Source: Saturnia japonica (taxonomy: Eukaryota; Arthropoda; Insecta; Lepidoptera; Saturniidae). From it: 64,000 nt of DNA. How positions within the stretch are numbered: position 1 is the first letter of the stretch; every line of letters begins with the position of its first letter. The stretch spans positions 4,898,001 to 4,962,000 of the forward strand of contig CM065320.1 of assembly GCA_033032175.1 (NCBI GenBank). The letters are read 5' to 3'. Under the pieces are notes generated by a model that did no database searches, was not told the origin of the DNA, and saw nothing but the letters and a program-made list of their open reading frames with translations. Position numbers and translations under genes: made by a program. Below, in pieces: positions 12,530-23,199 of this stretch.

Positions 12530-12935
12530 CGTCATAAGGTCATAACACATGACACTATAATTCACTCGATAATGGTAGTAATGGTCTTCATTAAAGAGGA
12601 CCGGTTGCCAAGTTAGCAAGAAGAAGAAGTTATTAACTTATTAAAAATAGTACATTCTGGTTCTAGATCGTCGTCTTGTCGATTATATAACGATGTAAAT
12701 TCAATTACTCTAATTGCCACTTCAAATATTCATAGGTCCATACGTTGACTGATTTTATAGACATATCAATTTACATATATTCGACATTGCTTTTCGGCAT
12801 TGAGTTAAAAAGTGATAATTCTAATAATATCATAGTAATACTATGTACTCTGTCAAATAAGTACCAGGAAAAGATCAATAATAGACAATATGTTATTTAT
12901 TCATCCAAATTTATTTTATCGCCTTCAAAGAATTC
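12530..12935. other. Non-coding stretch, nothing recognised
   Basis: No repeat or gene is recognised. It may include the downstream flank of the mariner relic, but no terminal inverted repeat was identified. Confidence 0.3.
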
Positions 12936-12939
12936 TCTT

Positions 12940-14115
12940 TCAGAAAATACACTTACGCCAACGAATAATCCAATCATCAAAACATTTTTTAAACGCTTTT
13001 TTCGGAATTGAGTTTAATTCTTGTCGGGAATTCTCTTTTATGTATTTTATCGAATGAAAACGCGAGCTAAAAAGTGGTAATTTGTGTTTAGGAAAAAGAA
13101 AGAAGTCGGCTAGAGCCATATCTGGTGAATCAGGTGGTTGCTCGATGGTATTTATTGAGTTTTTTGTCAAAAATTCGTTTACAATGAAGCCTTGTGCGAA
13201 GGCGCGTTATCGTGTTGCAAAATCCAAGAATTGTCTATCTACAGATCTGCACTTTCTCGTCTAATGTGCAATCTTAAACGCCGCAAACCGTTCAAATAAT
13301 ATACCTTATTTACCATTTGACCTTCTGGTGAGGATTCTGAGTGCAAAATACTGCGATAGTCAAACAGTCATGTCTTTTACTTTTGATCGACCTTGGCGTG
13401 TTTTTTTTCGGTTTCAGTTCAGTTGGAAGGCGTCACTCTGAAACTTGTTGACTAGTTTGCATGTCAAACTCGTAAACCCACGTCTCGTCACCAGTAACAA
13501 TGCGTTTCATGAATGATGGGTTGGAATTGACTTGGTCTATCATGTCCTCAGCTAATCTTATGCGATTGAGTTTTTGGAGAAAATTCAGGTCTTTTGGGAC
13601 TAGCCGAGTGGTAGCACGTTTCATACACAAGCGATTATTTAAAATGATACGGATCGACTCGTGAGACACAGAAAGTTCAGCGGCTATCTTTCTCAAACTG
13701 TAATGAGAATTTTTAGTCACTATTTTGCTTCACTTTCGCGATGTTAACTTCAGTTGAAGACGTTGATGGCGCACAAGGGCGAGACAAATCTTCCAGCATA
13801 TCTCGACTGCTTTTGAATGTTTTGTGTACCACTCATGTTTTTCACAAAGCACATGTTTTTAAAATAAAGTCGATTCACCGTAAGATGTTGATGGCCTACA
13901 AAGGCGAGGCAAATCTCCAGCATATCTTGACCGCTTTGTACCACTCATGTTTTTCACAAAATACATGTTTTTAATAAAGTCGATTTACCGTAAGCCTTTT
14001 GTAACGTTTTAAGTGTCTCCAAACACGAAATTTCATTGGCGATGCAAATTTTAAGACAAACTCTTCGTTCAACGTTTTTGTCTATTATGAAGTTCGCAAT
14101 ACATACTAGATATGA
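12940..14115 (-). pseudogene. Mariner (DD34D) transposase relic
   Basis: Read leftward from about 14115, the frames give in order: an N-terminal segment (KNVERRVCLKICIANEISC, then ETLKTLQKAYG) typical of the mariner DNA-binding region; a middle segment (SLRKIAAELSVSHESI, then RLVPKDLNFLQ) ; VTGDETWVYEFD with the first catalytic Asp; LQHDNAPSHK (about 13205-13235) with the second; and PPDSPDMALADFFLFPK with the third, in ALADFF. The C-terminal KKCFDDWIIRWRKC also matches the family. At least three frameshifts and an internal ~125-bp tandem duplication separate these parts, so it is inactive. The upstream start Met codon appears mutated (IDKNVE). Confidence 0.85.
13762..13995 (-). repeat. ~125-bp tandem duplication inside the mariner relic
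   Basis: Two adjacent units start with GTTGATGGC (13762 and 13887) and end with AAGTCGATT(C/T)ACCGTAAG. They share GGCGAG(A/G)CAAATCT, CCAGCATATCT and CACTCATGTTTTTCACAAA. The units differ at several positions and by small indels, so the duplication is old. It lies between the N-terminal and middle parts of the transposase. Confidence 0.75.
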
Positions 14116-14119
14116 TCTA

Positions 14120-15990
14120 ACTAAAAACAGCACTGTATTTAATCTAAATGGCAGATGCAAATCAAACTCAGCGCCAAAATAAAAAACAGTTGTGCCTATC
14201 TAACAACAACAAAAAAAGAATAGAATTTGAAACCATTAACAAATCATCCATTACCGATACTGCTTTGACTGAATGTTTAAGTAATGCCTATCGGCGCATT
14301 TGTTTGATTGTCTGTATTTACAAAATTAAACAATAGCAATGAAAAGAAGGTGGTAAATGAGTATACGGATCTACATAATATAATAAATACATTTTGGGTT
14401 TTTTTTAATTTTTATTTTGTGTTACAATTAAAATAAAATATACAGATTGGAAGCAAACTGTTTTCTTTATTACTATACTTTTAAAATCCACAATATGACG
14501 CCGACTCACTAACACACCAGAGAGGACATCTTGAAAATTGGCCATAGACCATAACAACCAAAGACTACATATACATATCTTTATTAGGGATGTAATTACA
14601 TTCCTATAATACTATTATTTTAACATTTTGTTTATTAAATCTACACGTCTATATTTGTCTTTACCTTTAGTTTGCAAATCCGGTGTAAAATGACCTTTCA
14701 CAAACACTTGTTTGTTTTTCACCGAAAGATAGTTTTGAAAACGTATCAATTGAAGTGAAAACTTCTTTAGTATCATTGTGATTTGAAAGTCGATGAAACG
14801 AAAAAGCGAAAGCGACAGTAAAACGAGACAGACACATAAATTCATAATATTAACGTGATAGAAAATGAGATAGGAAAGTTTTAGGCAATGGTAAAATGGT
14901 ACAAAAGAGGTTTGTTGCCACGCAATAATGGATTTTTATTATTTCAACAAAAAATTTTTAGACAACACTTTTGACATTCTGTTATTGATTGATATTGTGT
15001 TAGGTTACCATGGATATTTCAAGTGTGCATTAATTGAAAATGCTATTGTGAATAATGATTGTGAGTACTTTTATGTACATTTTCGTAAACTTTAAATTAG
15101 TGTGTATTTGATCATTTCCTGAATTAAAAAAAACATAGATGTGAAGGTTTCACTTCTACCACGTGTGAATTGCACACATTTTTTTTTTTATTTATCTAGA
15201 CACGGTAGTGTATCGGCCAAGTTCGAAACGGGCGAAACCGGCCCGCGTGTCTTTTTTTACCTTTGAACACCCAGAATCCCAATCCCAAATAAACCTATTA
15301 TAGTTCTTGAGTTATTATGGCCTGGAAAGAAGCATTTTATCACTTACTGACTGACTCACTCATCAAAAACCTAGACCACTTCTAGATGTTCAAAACTTGA
15401 AATATAATATGTCAACAAGGTAGATCATCAACCATATACTAAGCATCCAAAGGAAAAAATCAAAAAGTACAATTTTCATCGAATATATATTTTATTGTAA
15501 ATTCAACTAAATGTCGAAGTAAAATTATTAATCAATTGCATTAAATTTAAAGCTTTCCCAGAAGGTGTACTAATGTACACCCTACAGTTCGCCGGGTATG
15601 TTTTTAGGTCTCATTTAATAGGGGACGAGCTTATTACCATTAATCGAGCGCATCATACTCCGAGCTGCTACTGAGAATTTTATAGAACCAGACAATTTTT
15701 AACAAAAAGAAATCAACTTCAATGATTCTTAGGAGTTTCATGGTGTATCTACGAATTCAAAAGGTCCAATGGTAATGAAATTGTAATGGAACCACTCTCG
15801 ACGTATCCCCTAACCAACAAAAAAAATTTATCCAAATTGGTTAATAAACAAAGAAGTTATGACTGATCATACATTAGAAAAAATTACTTGCATTCGAATT
15901 GAGTAATTCATAAATAAATGATTTATGGCTGAACATCATAAATAATATTATATCATTAAACGTTTACATTCGAATTGAGTAACCTCCCGT
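14120..15990. other. Non-coding stretch, possible transposon tail
   Basis: No gene is recognised. A segment at about 15200-15262 (GACACGGTAGTGTATCGGCC, then GGCGAAACCGGCCCGCGTGTC) is GC-rich with roughly mirrored ends and could be part of a mobile element. The rest is AT-rich without structure. Confidence 0.3.
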
Positions 15991-16024
15991 CTTTTGTTGA
16001 AGTCGCTTAAAAACCCAACAAGAC

Positions 16025-16085
16025 TTTTCTCGACCCGGGGATTCGAACCCAAGTACCTTGAGCACAGGGCAGTCGCACTTCAAAT
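16025..16085 (-). repeat. tRNA-derived SINE head, reverse orientation
   Basis: On the minus strand, AGTGCGACTGCCCTGTGCTC is followed by GGGTTCGAATCCCCGGGTCG, a good RNA polymerase III B box (GGTTCGAATCC). A complete cloverleaf is not formed. The body and tail of the SINE are not clear on the left. Confidence 0.5.
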
Positions 16086-16089
16086 ATGG

Positions 16090-16550
16090 TTTTATTGAAA
16101 ACAATTATTTGGATCTATGCTCGCAGTTTTGTATCAAATCAATGCAGCATAATGAAATAAACTTTAAATAAATAATAATCGAACAAAATCTAAATACTAT
16201 TGAAAAGAAGCAATATGAATTGATGAATATCTCACGATGTATTTTGAAATTTATAAACTATATTACATGCCAATATAAATGCTTAAAAATTATATACTAA
16301 AACCCATATTAAACTGTATTTTAATTTTAATTATTTTTTAAATACTATTGTCAGTAATAAATTATTATTATTATATTAATACTTATTTATGGACGGCGTT
16401 TTCGTCTTCACACCAATAGACAACGTTGTGCTAAAAAATGAGCATCAAATACAGCTACCTATATGTTTAACAATATACCTATGTGTTTCATTTTTCCAAA
16501 ATAATGATATCCAAACAAAAACATAAAACTGGCCAACTTCAGGAGAATCG
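16090..16550. other. Non-coding stretch, nothing recognised
   Basis: Very AT-rich, with short TTATTATTA runs. No gene is supported. Confidence 0.3.
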
Positions 16551-16559
16551 ACGTTCGGG

Positions 16560-17085
16560 GTCAAATTTCATGATTCAACTGAAAGTACCCTATAGGTTTT
16601 TATTCCCTTTGAAATTGTTAAAAAATGCACATAAACAGCCGTATCTTTTGATTGCATTGACTTAGAAATTTGATTTATTCACAGCTTTAAAGGATTGCAG
16701 ACATGAGTTTTGATATTAGTTTGAACTTGATACCTCCACGCACTCCTGATAAAAAGGGTCTTGACAGACAGACAGACGGACAACGAAGTAATCCTTTAAA
16801 GGTTCCTTTTTTACTTTTGAGATACGGAAACCTAAAAATTGAAGTCTTTGTAAATTGTGTGATGGCGTGTACGGATGCCACGTCGACCGACGTGTGTTCG
16901 AATCCTTACAAGGAATTTCAGCTTTCATTGAAGTATAACGTTGTGAAGAAACCAAACATAGTTATAGAGCATTTTGTAATCCCCGCCTGGCTAGCTACCA
17001 CAGTAAAGTTAAAAATCTGCCACTAAGCACCTATAGGAGTGTTACATCTTGTGTACCATCTTGGGCCACATCGTCACTGAATGTG
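16560..17085 (+). repeat. Dispersed repeats including a SINE-like segment
   Basis: 16560-16820 carries phrases typical of a dispersed lepidopteran repeat (CATAAACAGCCGTATCTTTTG, then GACAGACAGACAGACGGACAA, then AATCCTTTAAAGGTTCCTTTTTT). 16855-16920 has an A-box-like GATGGCGTGTACGG and a B-box-like GTTCGAATCC, suggesting a SINE head. 16985-17075 (CTGCCACTAAGCACC, then GGCCACATCGTCACT) matches 6300-6410 and probably is its body. The open frames here are products of the repeat. Confidence 0.45.
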
Positions 17086-17089
17086 GGAT

Positions 17090-17880
17090 TGTTACCAACC
17101 GTTAAATCCATTTTTTTTTTTTTTAAATACTTCAATAGAAACTATTTTTACAAAAAAAAAATTACCTAATCTCGTTTATTATTCAACGAAGGTAGTGCTA
17201 CGTTCTTTGTGCATTGGCACCTGTAATTTGGCTCTTCTCCAGTTCTTATTACTACCGCCTATGAACACAGCATTTATCCTACTTATTCGAGCGGATCAGC
17301 GAAAATTATAGCTCAATTTATTATTTTAAATTTAAACAGTTTACGTATTATGTAGGTATATATTTATCGCTTATTACCTACCATCGATGAGTTCCCTTTT
17401 TAACTGACTTTAAAAAAGTAGGGGGTTCTCAATTCGAAGGGTGCGCCCGTTACTACTTCGGCGCACTCATATCGCCATCTATAGATAAAATATAGTCCTT
17501 CAGAAATAATAAATACACAATATATTAATTACATAAGAAATAATATCGTAAAATATTTTTATCCATATTATAATTTCTTAGAAGTAATATTTAATAAGTT
17601 TTACATACTTTGTTATTATTTATTGTTCAGTTTAATATTGTTTATTTAAATTTCTTTGGCATTGGACCTCTGAATTCGTAGACACACAAGTATTCTCTTC
17701 AAAATCATACTTGATTTTCTTTATTATATAAAAATTGTTTATATAGTAGTAGCACGGCAAAATGACAACAATGTGCATGAAGGTATGCACAGTATAATCC
17801 AAAAAAACAACGTTACCTACTGAGAGATCGGTAGTTCATTAGAACAATTAAAGAATAAGAACTTATTGCTAGAATATTAT
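17090..17880. other. Non-coding stretch, nothing recognised
   Basis: AT-rich with poly(T) and poly(A) runs. A short GC-richer phrase (AGGGTGCGCCCGTTACTACT) at about 17438-17460 is not assigned. Confidence 0.3.
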
Positions 17881-17884
17881 CATC

Positions 17885-18020
17885 ATCATTATATTAATAC
17901 GTGAAGCAAAAACTTTGTACCCCTTTTTTGACCGTATCGCGTGCACGGAAGACTGTGAGATTTGGCATGGTTAAAGTTTATATGGAGAAGGAGTGCAAAA
18001 AGCTAAAATGTACCTATAAT
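17885..18020 (+). repeat. Dispersed repeat, partner of 53225-53365
   Basis: From TTAATACGTGAAGCAAAAAC through GGAGAAGGAGTGCAAAAAGC the segment matches the reverse complement of 53225-53365. Shared phrases include GAAGACTG(TG)AGATTTGGC and GTTAAAGTTTA(T/C)ATGGAG. No coding content or clear terminal repeats, so I read it as a short non-autonomous element. Confidence 0.6.
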
Positions 18021-18519
18021 ATCTGTTACTAATATATTAAATTAAATTAATTAATACTGTGAATCCTTACCCGACAAGTGCCACCAAAATATTGACATTG
18101 TTAGTCAAATACTCATTGTTTAGGTTCATGAATACTGCAAATATCAAACAGAAAATAGTATATGATCCAAAAGTCGCTTGTCGAATTTCGATCTTAGGGC
18201 GACCGCTAGTTATTGTAAATATTTTACTTCTTTTAAAACAATAATTCTTTGAAAGAACTCATTAAAATTATTCAAAAGAAGGAGGAAGAATCTTTCAAGA
18301 ATTAAGAACGGAAAAGTGAATTTTCATTCGATATCGATGGGTTTTTTTTTTCAGATCTTGTAGGTTATAATATAGCCTTCTGAGGCCTAGCGGGACAAAT
18401 ATGGTACATCTAAAAAAAAAAAAATATATTTCGGAAATAATTAAAAACATTATATGTGAAACGAAAAGTCGTATAGCAAAAAAAAAAATTGACATTTCAT
18501 ATATCATATAAATGATATA

Positions 18520-19354
18520 CAGTGTAAACTCTTTATAACGAAACTCAAGGGACTGAGCATTTTTTGTCGTTATAGAGAGTTATCATTATATAGAGTGAAC
18601 AAAAAAACAACCAAATTAACAAGAATTTTTAATATGTATGTCTTAGATAATAAATAATAAGTTGGTTGGCAAACTTTTCAGCCTTAGCTTTTACAATTGG
18701 CCCCGAGATGGGTACATTATTCTGGCGCTGATTGTTAAACCACGACAACATTGCCTGATCTAAGTCTTCGAATTTTGGCTTTCTTAATTTTTAAGAAGTT
18801 TCCTTCCAGCGCCGCCTGTAGAACTGTTTTTTGGTTTTTCCAAATGGTAGCAACAGTGGATTGACTTAGTTCAAAACGCCTTCCAACGTCACTTTTATTT
18901 TCTCCCTTTTCAATCGCACGTATCACACAAACTTTTTCGTCAACACTAATCGCTTTCCGTTTACTGGCCATGTTAACAGTTTCAAAGTAGGTTTACGACT
19001 GATAATACGATAGGTACCCAGTATGCTTTGTCGAAGACCCTCACTTCCGAGAAAACAATGCGTCATACTGCATGTGTTCAAGGCAATTAAGGATAACAAA
19101 AACTAGACCAACCTCGGATGTTTCGGAGCTTCAAAGTCTTTTGTTACCTGATAACATAACATAAACAATAATAACGATAATAAATATTTACTGTCTAAAA
19201 ATATGAACACATTTCTTTGTAATAGAGAATGGCGTATCGTTATAAAGAGTGTTTCAATATGTGGGTTTTAACGCAAACCAACCAAGTTGGGCTCACTTCA
19301 ACGTTATAGGGAGTTTATCGTTATAAAGGATAACGTTATAAAGAGTTTACACTG
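18520..19354 (-). mobile_element. Pogo/Tigger-like DNA transposon, internally deleted
   Basis: Perfect 21-bp terminal inverted repeats: CAGTGTAAACTCTTTATAACG at 18520-18540 and its exact reverse complement at 19334-19354. They are flanked by TA on both sides (18518-18519, 19355-19356), as for the Tc1-mariner-pogo superfamily. Further subterminal GTTATA(A/G)AG/GAGTT motifs lie just inside both ends. The 835-bp interior keeps only the N-terminal part of a transposase on the minus strand, so it is a deletion derivative that would need a transposase in trans. The perfect ends suggest fairly recent mobility. Confidence 0.9.
18672..18971 (-). pseudogene. Truncated pogo/Tigger transposase, CENP-B-type N-terminus
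   Basis: Starts MASKRKAISVDEKVCVIRAI, followed by GRRFELSQSTVATIWKN, a match to the CENP-B N-terminal helix-turn-helix of Tigger/pogo transposases. Around residue 63 the frame shifts; the other frame continues RKPKFEDLDQAMLSWFNNQR and NNVPISGPIVKAKAEKFANQ, the start of the second DNA-binding helix-turn-helix. The DDE catalytic domain is missing because of an internal deletion of the element. It lies within the inverted repeats at 18520-19354. Confidence 0.85.
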
Positions 19355-19439
19355 TATTTCATTTTTTATATTGAATTTTTCAAAGTTCTAGGACTTATTT
19401 GAGTTCAAAAATTTATCAGTTGCTCATAATTATGGGTAT

Positions 19440-19628
19440 TTTGCATTTTTATGTCTAGTCCCTAGGAGGGTAGCTGATTATATTAGGAGTAACTTAGGCT
19501 AATTTTAAAATAATTAGCATTTTAATCTTTCAGATAACCGGCGAGCGACCACCGCGGGTTTAAGCGGGGTCAACACAATACCGACGGCATTCTGTAGTAC
19601 ACGCGAGCGTAGCCGCGGGCACAGCTAG
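19440..19628 (+). mobile_element. Helitron 3' fragment
   Basis: Ends CACGCGAGCGTAGCCGCGGG then CACAGCTAG|T, a textbook Helitron tail with GC hairpin. Internal phrases GAGTAACTTAGGCTAATTTT, GACGGCATTCTGTAGTACACG are shared with the Helitron at 60134-60517. The 5' half is missing; the pogo-like element occupies the sequence just to the left. Confidence 0.65.
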
Positions 19629-19824
19629 TCTATAATATATTTCGGAACCGGGGTCTGACGATGCGAGTTTTCTATAGTTTTCCCTCTGGTAATTTCGCGC
19701 TTAAAGCGCTGTCACTTCAGTCAATCGCCGTGCCACGCCGCACCGTCTTGGTTTGTTTGAGACGTTATGCGCTTTGACCGGCTGCGATATAATTTGTCCA
19801 TTACCTAGTTCATTATTATCAGTT

Positions 19825-20275
19825 GATTAAGACGAAAGTCTTTGACTAGTGTGTGTTGCCAGTGATGACATACGGCACAGAGACGTGGTCTCTCACAGTG
19901 GGCCTCATAAGAAAGCTCAAGGTCGCTCAGCGAGCTATGGAGAGGGCTATGCTTGGTGTTTCTCTACGAGATCGAATCAGAAATGAGGAGATCCATAGAC
20001 AAACTAAGGTAACCGACATAGCCAAAAGGATTAGCAAGTTGAAGTGGCAGTGGGCGGGGCACATAGTTCGGAGAACTGACGGCCGTTGGGGCAGAAAGGT
20101 TCTCGAGTGGAGACCACGCACCGGAAAGCGCAGCGTAGGACGGCCCCCCACTAGATGGTAAGACGACCTAATAAAGGTCGCTGGGAGCCGTTGGGTGCAG
20201 GCCGCACAAGATCGGTCCGCTCTGAAGATCTATGGGGGAGGCCTATGTTCAGCAGTGGAGGTTCTGCGGCTGAAA
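19825..20275 (+). pseudogene. RTE-like LINE, ORF2 C-terminal fragment
   Basis: Frame translates as KVFD*CVLPVMTYGTETWSL, then a segment with LKVAQRAMERAMLGVSLRDR, KLKWQWAGHIVRRTDGRWGR, VLEWRPRTGKRSVGRPPTRW, a stop, then DDLIKVAGSRWVQAAQDRS. This is the conserved tail downstream of the reverse transcriptase in RTE-type elements common in insects. It is 5'-truncated before the RT motifs, with two in-frame stops. The trailing TGAAATGATGAAATA at 20270-20285 may be the decayed 3' simple-sequence tail. Confidence 0.8.
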
Positions 20276-20289
20276 TGATGAAATACGCG

Positions 20290-20820
20290 TGTGTTTGGAT
20301 ATTCCCGCTATTGCGGCCATTTGTGGTTGTCTTAAAGGTCAATGTGCCGGTTTTGTGTTGTGCGTACGCCGTTTTATAATTTTGGTAAAACCTCTTCTAA
20401 TTATTTTTGAACTGTGTTTGAGCCACGGGACGAGGGATCCCCTTATTGTGGTCATTTGTTGAATTGTGATATTCTATAAACTTATCTCGCCACGAGAACC
20501 ATTGGTGTGAGGATATAACGACTTGACCAACTAAACAGCACCAACGAGTGGTGAGTGTATTTGTATTACTATGACTTGCAATAATTTATAGTACAAATAT
20601 TCCAGCCGTGCGAAACGCAGGCTATTGTTTTGTCTACCTTCACTACATCAAGGGTTCGGATGTAAAACCTTCCACTTCGCCTAAATGCTTATCCCTGAGC
20701 CCTTGATGGAGGACAGATCAAAATAATTTGTGACAAATATTTGTTGAAAATTAAAAACTGATTGATGAGAATTATTTTTAGGCATCGCCTATTAATCCTT
20801 ATGAACAAAAGTAATATAAT
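20290..20820. other. Non-coding stretch, nothing recognised
   Basis: Mixed composition, downstream flank of the RTE fragment. No motif identified. Confidence 0.3.
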
Positions 20821-20829
20821 AAAGTAATG

Positions 20830-21023
20830 AAGTAGTAAGTATGAAGTAAAATTTTGCTATTTATTACATGTTATTTGGACAAATACTTTAGGAGATAAAG
20901 AAAAATTAAAATAATTTGTATTTGCGGGAAAAACAAAAAAATTATGATATACTACACAGGTGCGTTGACGGCGCGGTGTTTATCAGATAATGCTACTGCG
21001 CGTGAAACCGTGAGCACAGCTAG
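20830..21023 (+). mobile_element. Helitron 3' end, family shared with 49840-50030
   Basis: Ends GTGAAACCGTGAGCACAGCTAG|T. Phrases in order (TATTTGGACA, TTTAGGAGATA, GCGGGAAAAACAA, GGTGCGTTGACGGCGCGGTGTTT) match 49860-50030. The 5' end was not located. Confidence 0.6.
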
Positions 21024-21140
21024 TATATGTATATATGTAATTGGTTTCTCGGATAAGGCTCCAACGATTTAGATGAAATTTTGTATTTAGATAATGTTTT
21101 ACATTCTGAGTTTACCTAGATAGGTGTTTTTTCTTTTCTT
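21024..21140 (+). repeat. Dispersed repeat, family copy 2 (Helitron 5'-like)
   Basis: Begins directly after the CTAG of the preceding Helitron end and matches 8005-8115 in the same orientation (AATTGGTTTCTCGGA, AACGATTTAGATGAAAT, AGATAATGTTTTACATTC). The head-to-tail contact suggests one Helitron inserted at, or arose beside, the end of another. Confidence 0.55.
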
Positions 21141-21144
21141 TTTT

Positions 21145-21775
21145 TAAGAAACCGAGCAAAGAATAATTGATATTTATGTGAACTTTGAAAAGTTCTACTT
21201 TAATGAAAAAGTGATTTAAGTTTGTTAAACAACTTAAATAAAGAGCTGTTTTATCTAAAAATCGCTTTATTATCTATTAATTAACCAATTAATCGCTTCC
21301 ATCATCCTGTAAATTTGTAAGCATTTCCCCTTCATATTCAAATCTAAAATAAATCACGCACACTATTTTGATATAAAAATACGAATAATATTTGATCAAA
21401 GTAACGTGAATAACTTTGGACTACTTCTCTGTAGGTATATTTTTCTACAATAAAAAGCGATCGCAGTAGCATTCAAGTAACTAAAATTACTGCAGCGCGA
21501 TTTTTTTTAAATTTCATATTATCTAAAATAAGATTCTGTTAATAAAAATTGTCGATAGAACTTGAATCGTTTTTTCAGTTATTAAGTTGATGATAAAGCC
21601 CAAAAAGTGACATAAATCAGTTTTTTACAAAAATATTTTTTGGATCACTTCTGCTCTTAACTAGCATCATATTATAATGCTCAAGAAATTGTTTTTTGTT
21701 TGTTTATTGGAACTCTACTAATTTTTTGAACTAAGTACCAGTAAGATTTGAAAAATTATTTTTACATTATATGCT
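21145..21775. other. Non-coding stretch, nothing recognised
   Basis: AT-rich, no gene or repeat recognised. Confidence 0.3.
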
Positions 21776-21778
21776 ATA

Positions 21779-21985
21779 CTAGCGGAGTGCCCGCGGCTCC
21801 GCACGCGTTTATAGTTACGCATAATATAACCTGTTGGTAAAGGAGGTCAATCAGCCCTTGTAAAACTACGACCCTAAGTATCGAAGCAGAAACCATGAAC
21901 GTCAAGCAGTCTAGCAAGTTATAGGCAAAACCGTGTGTTGGCAGCAGCGCGGTGGAAAGTTTACACGTTTAAAATGGATGAAACC
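21779..21985 (-). mobile_element. Helitron end fragment, reverse orientation
   Basis: A|CTAGCGGAGTGCCCGCGGCTCCGCACGCG at 21779 onward is a reversed Helitron tail with a strong GC hairpin, close to the tails at 3794 and 9779. At the other side, about 21960-21995, ATGAAACCGTGGGGCACATC resembles a forward Helitron tail that has lost CTAG. The relation between the two is unclear. Confidence 0.5.
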
Positions 21986-21989
21986 GTGG

Positions 21990-22740
21990 GGCACATCATG
22001 TTATTAATATAGAATGATAATAAAGTAGAAATCCACTAATGTAAAAAAGAACACTACAATGCATTATGATATAAAATAACCCATTCGTATATTAAGAGAA
22101 AGAAATTACAGGTGAGTCATAAATTAACAGAAATATATGTAGCGTAAGAATAGTTAAATGACTATAAAAATTCGCATAACTCTTCCACGAGTGACCGCCC
22201 AGCCCGCCCTGCCGTCGTCTCACATCCGGTGACAAGGAAAGTCTTTTTAGTCTCTTTAATGATGGTGACCACATATGAAATGTAATCACGATTCCACGAA
22301 CAATCAATTTTATTAACACAAAAAGTAAATGACCCTAGTTCAAACAGTCTTTAATATTGAAATTAAAAAAAAATCTGAGAAGCATGTCTTTAAGATATGG
22401 AGGAAGCCACTAAAACCGGGCTGGTTTGTACATTTGTGGTCCCTTTATTTTTGCAAGATACAGAAACGTGGACACTTGCAGGAGATCAAAAAAAAGATGA
22501 CGCTCTAGAAATGTAATGCTGAAGGAGAAATAGTGTTCTTGGAGAATCGTGGACCGATTTTTGTACTAATATCTCAACACTCTAAGAACTTTTAGTAAAG
22601 TTTATCGAAAATTAAATAACACAACATGCATTCTTAAAATTCTACAAGCCGGTGTCGTGACTCAATTGACTGACTGATTGATTGATTGAATTTGAGTCAA
22701 TTAGGCAGGTCTTAATAATTATGTGCCTTTGGTTTGAACA
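21990..22740. other. Non-coding stretch, nothing recognised
   Basis: No motif recognised. A TGACTGACTGATTGATTGATTG run near 22667-22688 is a short simple repeat. Confidence 0.3.
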
Positions 22741-22748
22741 GTCTAGAG

Positions 22749-23186
22749 CATGGTTGAACAACCCGCGGACCGGGGGCCACAATTGACTCGCCAAGCATTT
22801 CTAAAATTGAATTTATTTTATCGGCTTTCTTTCATCAATATATTGTTATTAAATTAATTATAATAAAATGGTAGTACATACTAAACCGAAATATTTTTTA
22901 AGGCGAATACTTGTCGACGACGTTTTTAAATATACAATACAAACACACAAACGTTTGCGCGATTTTTTTGTGACGAGTAACATACTTGTCGGTGACTTAT
23001 TCAAACATACAAACGGACGCGATGCGTATGATGTATGTGAAATCTTTACTTTTTTATATATATTTTTTTTTATCCAATATTTATTATAAATAAAGTTTCG
23101 TAAATTATTAATATGAGTTAATCTATGTGCGGCCCGCCAAAAAAAATTAAAATTTGCCCTTTGATCAAAAAGGTTGCTCGCCCCTG
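22749..23186. mobile_element. hAT-like MITE with 8-bp target duplication
   Basis: GTCTAGAG occurs exactly at 22741-22748 and 23187-23194, a perfect 8-bp duplication as made by hAT elements. Between them, the ends CATGGTTGAACAACC and the reverse complement of the right end, CAGGGGCGAGCAACC, match at 11 of 15 positions. Just inside lie CGCGGACCGGGGGCCACA (left) and GTGCGGCCCGCC (right). The 438-bp element has no transposase. The open frame at 22868-23089 inside it has no recognisable domain. Confidence 0.85.
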
Positions 23187-23199
23187 GTCTAGAGTCGAG

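Noticed and set aside
22868..23089. Small host protein
   Set aside because: It lies wholly inside a MITE bounded by an 8-bp target duplication and has no recognisable domain.
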